Positions 56,184-64,000 of a stretch of 64,000 bases of DNA are shown here, in pieces. The position numbers and the translations under genes are program-made. Source of the stretch: Panorpa germanica (taxonomy: Eukaryota > Arthropoda > Insecta > Mecoptera > Panorpidae); the NCBI GenBank assembly GCA_963678705.1, contig OY783212.1:4278001-4342000 (forward strand), written 5' to 3'. The notes beneath the pieces were generated by a model, which saw only the letters and a list, made by a program, of their open reading frames with translations, made no database searches and was not told the DNA's origin. The stretch's first letter is position 1. The number at the start of each line of letters is the position of its first letter.

Positions 56184-56419
56184 CTTACATTGTAAATAAT
56201 AATTATGATACTTGTACAAATAAACCAGAATTTGATACTAGATAATTCTAAATTAATTGTGTAGGAGTACAAATCCTAGCTCAATATTGGAAAAATTATG
56301 AGAATAAAGTAAATAGTAAATTATAGTAAATTAATAGATTCACAGAATTAAATTAACTATTTAATTAATAAATTTGAGCTTACTAGCGACATCTACAAAA
56401 GAGTAGTATAGAATACAGT

Positions 56420-57180
56420 TTTTTTTTTATATATTTTTATGTTTTGCCTTTTATCGCCCCTAATACTATTCTAACTTTTCTTATATATTATACCCAGATA
56501 ACAAGAATGATCTATTCATGGCTCTGCAGTTATAAATCTCGGTTTCTCAATCAAAAAAGCGGTGTTAACAGGAAGCGTCTGCGAAGTCTGTAGTACCGCC
56601 CTTTGAAGTCCATTTCTTACCATTGATGTATTTTTATATAGCCACATAATGTGGTCAGGGTCTGCCTCTTCTTCACCACATTCGCATTTAGAGTTTGGAA
56701 TGATTTTGTTTCTTGCTAGATGTTTCGCAGCCCCAGTATGATTCATTCTTAGTCTTGAGGTCATTGTAATTAATCTTCTTGGCCTTGAAATGGAAAGAAG
56801 ACTAATCTTCTTAAAAATGATGAAAATCACAGAATGTTAAACTTTTAAAATAATTAATTTTATCTCATTTTTTAAACGGTAAACTATAAGTGTAAATTAT
56901 GTTGCATTGTGTTTAGGCGAATGTAAATGGTGTTTCATCTATTGAACAAATTTTTAATAACTATATTCTATTTTTTTCCAGTCTCCTCTGTAGTATTTTC
57001 TTGTGATAAGAAAACTAAGTCATCCACATATGATATCCATGACATCTATTGACCTAACCATCATATTAAAGAGAAGAAGACTTAGTGCTGAGCCTTGTGG
57101 AATGCCTTTAGAACATAGTCTCCAGTCCGATAGTAATCCATTAAACCATAGTTGAGTATTCCTGCCTTAATTATACATTA
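56420..57180 (-). pseudogene. LINE (I/R1-like) RT and C-terminal fragment, minus strand
   Basis: Reading leftward on the minus strand there is a reverse-transcriptase piece with GIPQGSALSPLLFNMM (57061-57108) and the catalytic YVDDLVFLSQ (YVDD at 57019-57030), then a frame 56830-56516 with TSRLRMNHTGAAKHLA and CECGEEEADPDHIMW, the post-RNase-H zinc knuckle. The third Cys of the knuckle is replaced by Tyr. A GGGGCGATAAAAGGC tail and a T run on the plus strand at 56420-56430 mark the poly(A) 3' end. Frame changes separate the RT motifs and the RNase H is mostly absent, so the copy is dead. The RT part lies inside the left arm of the palindrome; the C-terminal part lies outside it. Confidence 0.65.
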
Positions 57181-57785
57181 CCATATAAATATTTTTGTTT
57201 AATTACAATTAACAAAACTACTAGTGACATCTATTTATGTAACGATAAACTATAATGAGAAGTTATTATTGTTGCCTGAAATTCAGGCGTCGAAGTTTCT
57301 ACAAATTTAATTATTTTATGTAAATTTTAAGGAAATGGTGTAATATATAATATAACCATTTTAAACCACAATTTCTGCACCTCTTCGAGATGATAGAAGG
57401 TTATACTCTTGTTAAAAACGATGGAAATGTTGAATTTTTAAACTTTGACAAAAATTTCTGTCTTTGAGATGTAACAAGAGCATAACCTTATTAAAAATAA
57501 TAAAACTATTGAATTTATTAAATATACATTACCATATAAATATTTTTGTTTAAATCCAATTAACAAAACATCTAGCGACATCTATTTATGTAATTATAAA
57601 CTATAATGACAGGTTATTACTGTTGCCTAAAACTCAGGCGTCGAAGTTTCTACAAATTTAATTATATTATGTAAATTTTAAGGCAAAGCATTATTATATA
57701 ATATAACCATTGAAAATTACAATTTATAATACAATTTATATGTATATTTTCGTTCGTTACATGTATATTTACATGTATATTTTTT

Positions 57786-59025
57786 GATGCAGTTATGTTC
57801 GCCAGGCTTTAAGTTAAAGAACTGCTTCATTACATTTTAAATATCCACGCGTTTCTAGCTTTTATGCGACCTTTTTTAAATTCATGGACTTTTTTTTCTA
57901 AAATTTTTTTTTGGATTTCTTGAAATATTTTGATGCAGTTATGTTCGTTAGGCTTTAAAATAAAAAACTGCTTCATTACATTTTAAATATCTACGCGATT
58001 CTGACTTTTATGCGACCTTTTTTAAATTCATGGACTTTTCTTTCTAAAAATTTTTTTTTGGATTTCTTGAAATTTTTTGATGCAGTTATGTTCGCCAGGC
58101 TTTAAGTTAAAGAACTGCTTCATTACATTTTAAATATCCACGCGTTTCTAGCTTTTATGCGACCTTTTTTAAATTCATGGACTTTTTTTTCTAAAACTTT
58201 TTTTTTGGATTTCTTGAAATTTTTTGATGCAGTTATGTTCGCCAGGCTTTAAGTTAAAGAACTGCTTCATTACATTTTAAATATCCACGCGTTTCTGGCT
58301 TTTATGCGACCTTTTTTAAATTCATGGACTTTTTTTTCTAAAAATATTTTTTGGATTTCTTGAAAATTTTTGATGCAGTTATGTTCGTTAGGCTTTAAAA
58401 TAAAAAACTGCTTCATTACATTTTAAATATCTACGCGATTCTGACTTTTATGCGACCTTTTTTAAATTCATGGACTTTTCTTTCTAAAAATTTTTTTTTG
58501 GATTTCTTGAAATTTTTTGATGCAGTTATGTTCGCCAGGCTTTAAGTTAAAGAACTGCTTCATTACATTTTAAATATCCACGCGTTTCTGGCTTTTATGC
58601 GACCTTTTTTTAAATTCATGGACTTTTTTTTCTAAAACTTTTTTTTTGGATTTCTTGAAATTTTTTGATGCAGTTATGTTCGCCAGGCTTTAAGTTAAAG
58701 AACTGCTTCATTACATTTTAAATATCCACGCGTTTCTGGCTTTTATGCGACCTTTTTTAAATTCATGGACTTTTTTTTCTAAAAATATTTTTTGGATTTC
58801 TTGAAAATTTTTGATGCAGTTATGTTCGCCAGGCTTTAAGTTAAAGAACTGCTTCATTACATTTTAAATATCCACGCGTTTCTGGCTTCTATGCGATCTT
58901 TTTTAAATTCATGGACTTTTTTTTCTAAAAATTTTTTTTGGATTTCTTGAAATATTTTGATGCAGTTATGTTTGTTAGGCTTTTAAATAAAAAACTGCTT
59001 CATTACATTTTAAATATCTACGCAG
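57786..59025 (+). repeat. 146-147 bp tandem array, left arm
   Basis: GATGCAGTTATGTTCG begins units at 57786, 57932, 58079, 58226, 58372, 58519, 58667, 58813 and 58959, giving spacings of 146-148 bp: eight full units and a partial ninth. Each unit contains CTGCTTCATTACATTTTAAA, TATGCGACCTTTTTTAAATT and a T-rich run then GGATTTCTTGAAA. Two variants alternate irregularly: CGCCAGGCTTTAAGTTAAAG and CGTTAGGCTTTAAAATAAAA. Confidence 0.9.
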
Positions 59026-59232
59026 AAACTCAAAAAATTGCATTGCTCTTAAAATCATAAAAGTGAACCTTTTCATCATTTTTAACAAGATTATAGTCTT
59101 CTTTCATTTAGATTTAATATATTGATATATCATAAACTAAAATACTTATTTAAAAATGAATTATAAATTTGAAATCAGCATTTAAAATTAAGTTAAAATC
59201 CGTTATAAAATATAACAAATATTTTTCTTAAA

Positions 59233-59280
59233 TTTTTATGAAAAGTAAGAAGGTTATACTCTTCTTACTTTTCATAAAAA
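59233..59280. repeat. palindrome centre
   Basis: TTTTATGAAAAGTAAGAAG, loop GTTATACT (59253-59260), then its exact complement. This perfect inner stem continues outward as an imperfect stem through both arms. Confidence 0.9.
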
Positions 59281-59504
59281 TTGAAGAAAAAAATATCTTA
59301 TTTTTATAACAGTTTGTTATATAAATTTGAATGCTGATTTCAAATTCGTAATTCATTTTTAGATAAGTATTTTAGTTTATGATATATCAATATATTAAAT
59401 CTCCATATAGAAAGAAGACTATAATCTTGTTAAAAATGATGAAAAGGTTCACTTTTATGATTTTAAGAGCAATGCAATTTTTTGAGTTTCTGCGTAGATA
59501 TTTA

Positions 59505-60725
59505 AAATCTAATGATGCAGTTCTTTAATTTAAAGCCGAGCGAACATAACTGCAACAAAAAATTTCAAGAAATCAAAAAAAAAAATTTAGAAAAAAAAGA
59601 CCATGAATTTAAAAAAGATCGCATAAAAGTCAGAACTGCGAAGATATTTAAAATGTAATGAAGCATTTCTTTAATTTAAAGCCTAGCGAACATAACTGCA
59701 TCAAAAAATTTCAAGAAATCCAAAAAAAAATTTTACAAAAAAAAGTCCATGAATTTAAAAAAGGTCGCATAAAAGCCAGAAACGCGTGCATATTTAAAAT
59801 GTAATGAAGCAGTTCTTTAATTTAAAGCCTGGCGAACATAATTGCATCAAAAAAATTCAAGAAATCAAAAAAAAAGTTTTAGAAAAAAAAGTCCATGAAT
59901 TTAAAAAAGATCGCATAAAAGCCAGAAACGCGTGGATATTTAAAATGTAATGAAGCAGTTCTTTAATTTAAAGCTTGGCGAACATAATTGCATCAAGAAA
60001 ATTCAAGAAATCAAAAAAAAAAGTTTTAGAAAAAAAAGTCCATGAATTTAAAAAAGGTAGCATAAGAGCCAGAAACGCGTGGATATTTAAAATGTAATGA
60101 AGCAGTTTTTTATTTTAAAGCCTAACGAACATAACTGCATTAAAAAATTTTAAAAAACCCAAAAAAAATTTTTAGAAAGAAAAGTCCATGAATTTAAAAA
60201 AGGTAGCATAAGAGCCAGAAACGCGTAGATATTTAAAATGTAATGAAGCAGTTTTTTATTTTAAAGCCTAACGAACATAACTGCATCAAAATATTTCAAG
60301 AAATCCAAAAAAAAATTTTAGAAAAAGAAGTCCATGAATTTAAAAAAGGTCGCATAAAAGTCAGAACTGCGAAGATATTTAAAATGTAATGAAGCAGTTC
60401 TTTAACTTAAAGCCTAACGAACATAACTGCATTAAAAAATTTGAAAAAACCCAAAAAAAACTTTTAGAAAGAAAAGTCCATGAATTTAAAAAAGGTCGCA
60501 TAAAAGTCAGAATCGCGTAGATATTTAAAATGTAATGAAGCAGTTTTTTATTTTAAAGCCTAACGAACATAACTGCATCAAAATATTTCAAGAAATCCAA
60601 AAAAAAATTTTAGAAAAAAAAGTCCATGAATTTAAAAAAGGTCGCATAAAAGCTAGAAACGCGTGGATATTTAAAATGTAATGAAGCAGTTCTTTAACTT
60701 AAAGCCTGGCGAACATAACTGCATC
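59505..60725 (-). repeat. 146-147 bp tandem array, right arm (inverted)
   Basis: The complementary unit end (CGAACATAACTGCATC-type) falls at 59556, 59702, 59848, 59994, 60141, 60287, 60433, 60579 and 60725: nine units at 146-147 bp. The outermost two units have the same variant order as the left arm. The inner ones do not mirror it, and several carry private changes (TTTAATTTAAAGC in place of TTTAACTTAAAGC). Confidence 0.9.
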
Positions 60726-61344
60726 AAAAAATATACATGTAAATATACATGTAACGAACGAAAATATACATATAAATTGTATTATAAATTGTAATTTTCA
60801 ATGGTTATATTATATAATAATGCTTTGCCTTAAAATTTACATAATATAATTAAATTTGTAGAAACTTCGACGCCTGAGTTTTAGGCAACAGTAATAACCT
60901 GTCATTATAGTTTATAATTACATAAATAGATGTCGCTAGATGTTTTGTTAATTGGATTTAAACAAAAATATTTATATGGTAATGTATATTTAATAAATTC
61001 AATAGTTTTATTATTTTTAATAAGGTTATGCTCTTGTTACATCTCAAAGACAGAAATTTTTGTCAAAGTTTAAAAATTCAACATTTCCATCGTTTTTAAC
61101 AAGAGTATAACCTTCTATCATCTCGAAGAGGTGCAGAAATTGTAGTTTAAAATGGTTATATTATATATTACACCTTTTCCTTAAAGTTTACATAAAATAA
61201 TTAAATTTGTAGAAACTTCGACGCCTGAATTTCAGGCAACAATAATAACTTCTCATTATAGTTTATCGTTACATAAATAGATGTCACTAGTAGTTTTGTT
61301 AATTGTAATTAAACAAAAATATTTATATGGTAATGTAAAATTAA

Positions 61345-61545
61345 GGCAGGAATACTCAACTATGGTTTAATGGATTACTATCGGACTGGAGACTATGTTC
61401 TAAAGGCATTCCACAAGGCTCAGCACTAAGTCCTCTTCTCTTTAATATGATGGTTAGGTCAATAAAACCGTATCTCAATATATGTGGATGACTTAGTTTT
61501 CTTATCACAAGAAAATACTATAGAGGAGACTGGAAAAAAAATAGA
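61345..61545 (+). pseudogene. LINE RT fragment in the right palindrome arm
   Basis: The plus strand gives LCSKGIPQGSALSPLLFNMM (motif at 61404-61433) and, in another frame, YVDDLVFLSQENTIEETG (YVDD at 61481-61492). It is the inverted counterpart of 57000-57170, with small differences such as AATAAAACCGTATCT where the left arm has a longer sequence. The sense orientation here against the antisense one in the left arm puts both strands of the RT on one potential transcript. Confidence 0.65.
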
Positions 61546-61650
61546 ATATAGTTATTAAAAATTTGTTCAAAAGATGAAACACCATTTACATTCGCCTAAA
61601 CACTATGCAACATAATTTACACTTATAGTTTACCGTTTAAAAAATGAGAT

Positions 61651-61862
61651 AAAATTAATTATTTTAAAAGTTTAACATTCTGTGATTTTCATCTTTTTTA
61701 AGAAGATTATAGTCTTCTTTCGTTTGAAAAATTAGTTAAAATTGATTATTTTAAAAGTTTAAAATTCTGTGATTTTCATCTTTTTTAAGAAGATTATAGT
61801 CTTCTTTCGTTTGAAAAATTAGTTAAAATTGATTATTTTAAAAGTTTAAAATTCTGCGGAAT
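61651..61862 (+). repeat. 87-bp tandem repeat at the palindrome's right edge
   Basis: ATTCTGTGATTTTCATC-type units recur at 61677, 61764 and 61851, exactly 87 bp apart. Each unit holds AAGAAGATTATAGTCTTCTT, itself a near-palindrome. The first unit belongs to the palindrome arm; the next one and a half lie outside it. Confidence 0.8.
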
Positions 61863-64000
61863 TTTTTTTTTTAATAATTTCTTTCGCTTAAATTTTTCGT
61901 TTTTCCTGACAATTTTTCTTTGTTTCGTTAATAAATAATATCTAATAAAACTCAACAGATCTGTAATGTAAATGATTTTATTTATTTCATGCTATAGATT
62001 TAATAAGTATCATATATACACCTAAATTGCAGTTTAAGTCGTAAACATCACAAAACAATAGTTACGAGTACAGTTAGAATATTGATGTTACTGGACGTGA
62101 TGATTTTCTCAAGGAGTCAGTCGTGTTGAATGCATCAAACAGTTCAAAGTTCAATAGATACGATTACTAATTAGTAGTTTCGTAAGATTACTACAATAGT
62201 TACATTAATTAAGGTTAAGGTGCTGCTTGTCGATAACATATTCGCACCAGCGGTTCAACAATGTTCATTTATTCGTAGTTCTTAATCACAAATATTTATT
62301 GACTTCTAGTTTACATTTATGAAAGTGGCAAACAACATAAAATATACACAGTCAATAAACAAAAATATCATACATTGTGTACATTGCGCTTAAAAAATTA
62401 ATATGTATACTCGTATGCCTGCCATAAAATAAATTTGCATTACGAACTTTATATGAATTCGATAAACTGCATCTGCTACTAAAATATTATACAACTGTTG
62501 CATTTGCATTTACTTTGCTATTTACAAATTATGTTGAACATTATAATGAACTCATCAAATGTAAAATTGCTTATATACCATAACCTTTAGTAAAAATATT
62601 TCAATAAATATTTGTGAGAACTAAAAACTTATTAAATAATTTATTTTTATTGCGTTGGTGTTATTGGAACACATGTTACTAAATCACATCAGGTTTAAAC
62701 AAAATACTTATGAGAAACAGTGCAGTATGTTTCTGTGACCTGTGCTACAGAACCATAGAATTAATAGTCTTCTGATTCCTTTCTATCGAGAATTGCAGAG
62801 AGCAGAGCCCAGGTCTGTCGTGCTACTATCAATCAAACCATAGGACAATTAATTTTATGTAGAAACAAGTATTCTTACATAATTAGTATTCACTAAACAC
62901 AAAGATCACTTTAAACATATCGCATCGCAATGTTATAAAGGCAAATAACAAATTTCTTTTGAGTGGTCACGTTCTTCTCTATCTTGTAACATACAATATT
63001 ATTGGTGTTCCTTATGTTATATTCAATATATCCAAATTTATCAAATTTCATATGATAATTAAAATAAAGCTTATATTGTTGTAAATAGAGATTTATTTGA
63101 AATCACACCGAAAGCTAATTTTAAAAATGAATAACTTATGCTTATTATAAGAGAGTTTACTTATCCGACCTTAGTTTATCCAATGTGTATCTCATTTCTT
63201 TATTCAGATAAATGATTAGGCCTTTTATTTAATTTCTAATTGATTTTTGAAAGGCTACTTTTATTATTCGACTTCTACTTATTGGTGAAAATGTTTTAAA
63301 TTATTTGAAAAATACTTACAAAGGTAATAATTGTTAAATGTGATTACTTAATTAAATGTTTAATTTTATAAATCAAATTAAAAGATTTAAATAATATTAA
63401 TTGTTGCATGTGCTTAAGCGCTAAGATATTATTTAGGTTATTGTAATAGTTAAATAATTTATAGTTTCATTTATATCTTAAATAAATTCAATTCAATCTA
63501 TGAAAGTTATGGTCTCCGTTTAAACGTGATTTAATAATTAATAATTTACAAGCTTTTTACATTTAGTTTACAGTCCTTGAATGTATTAAAATGGTAAATA
63601 GATTAATTACTTATTGTTTAAACTTATCAGTTATAACAATAAAATTGTTTGTTAGCATTATTTGATTAAACTCATTTAACATTTAAATGTTTAAATCAAC
63701 AAAACAATTCGTTATGATACCCTAACTGGTATTGTTGTTCTTAATTTTTATGAGCAATGAAATTTATGGCACATTGCTAGTTACATGACTGATTAATAAT
63801 TGATTTCTCTTATTTACCGCACATACGAGTGCATTTTACTGCAAGGCCTTTGATATAATGGAAGGTTTTTACATTACTCTAATGCCTAACTTAATGAAAT
63901 ATTTATTGGAAACGATAATAAAAATCAGTTGTTTCGAAGCGCCTACCCTAAATAAAAAGCAACTCAAATTACACCTTAAATTAATAGAGCATCTCTGCTT
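61863..64000. other. intergenic, nothing recognised
   Basis: AT-rich DNA to the end of the window. No reading frame, RNA gene or repeat can be supported. Confidence 0.4.

Larger units (their letters stand above)
56792..61721. repeat. giant palindrome, arms about 2.46 kb, 8-nt loop
   Basis: The left arm (56792-59252) and right arm (59261-61721) are inverted copies around an axis at about 59256. Paired landmarks all average to 59255.5-59256.5: CACAGAATG 56828 with 61684, YVDD 57019 with 61492, GIPQGSALSP 57079 with 61433, array edge 57786 with 60725, and the inner stem ending AAGTAAGAAG at 59252 with CTTCTTACTT at 59261. Net indel between arms is therefore near zero, but substitutions are scattered. 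From outside in, each arm has LINE RT sequence, a duplicated 170-bp block, a 146-147 bp tandem array and about 230 bp of AT-rich inner stem. It encodes no protein. Fold-back transposon, hairpin-RNA locus or satellite-like duplication are all possible. Confidence 0.85.

Noticed and set aside
57786-60725. CRISPR-like array
   Set aside because: Units are contiguous 146-147 bp repeats without unique spacers, in a eukaryotic genome.
56792-61721. Palindrome as a sequencing or assembly fold-back artefact
   Set aside because: Arms differ by many scattered substitutions and the tandem-unit variants are not mirrored, which a duplicated read would not produce. Not fully excluded without reads.

Overview
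This is AT-rich nuclear DNA from an insect. The evidence is an innexin-2 gene very close to the Drosophila protein, a eukaryotic tRNA-Trp with insect sequence, and a TE load typical of arthropods (BEL/Pao, I/R1-like LINEs, hAT, MITEs, Helitron-like repeats). The order cannot be fixed from the sequence alone. Gene density is low: one complete protein gene of host type, one LRR gene exon, one tRNA, and a few uncertain exons. Layout: 0.2-1.6 kb holds a minus-strand leucine-rich-repeat exon. From 2 to 12 kb there are LINE 3' fragments, a MITE and a possible non-coding exon at 8948-9067. A probable promoter or 5' UTR at about 12.46-12.72 kb leads into the intact single-exon innexin inx2 gene (12723-13805, plus strand) and its 3' UTR. 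From 14 to 38 kb the DNA is gene-poor and AT-rich, with at least seven small DNA-transposon copies, LINE 3' ends, a hAT transposase relic (31.3 kb) and a decayed minus-strand reading frame (37.2-37.8 kb). Positions 38194-44743 are a complete, young BEL/Pao LTR retrotransposon. Its two 657-bp LTRs look identical, its target duplication is GTGTC, and it has one open 1465-codon frame with intact protease, RT, RNase H and integrase motifs. Most of the Gag region that normally precedes the zinc knuckles is absent. From 44.7 to 56 kb there are further MITEs, GC-richer islands that may be exons or TE pieces, a tandem pair of Helitron-like repeats (52958-54544), a 5S-rRNA-derived fragment and the tRNA-Trp gene (56112-56183, minus). 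Positions 56.4-61.9 kb hold the most unusual object: a palindrome of about 4.9 kb (56792-61721) with arms of about 2.46 kb and an 8-nt loop. Each arm carries nine copies of a 146-147 bp tandem repeat and a piece of LINE reverse transcriptase, so the RT piece lies antisense in one arm and sense in the other. A transcript through it would fold into a very long hairpin containing LINE sequence. The last 2 kb show no gene. The genes do not form a pathway. The window is best read as an inx2 locus and neighbours in a transposon-rich landscape. The main leads are the palindrome, the Gag-deleted but recently inserted BEL element with hairpin repeats in its leader, and a LINE family whose 3' stem-loop appears to be kept by compensatory changes.
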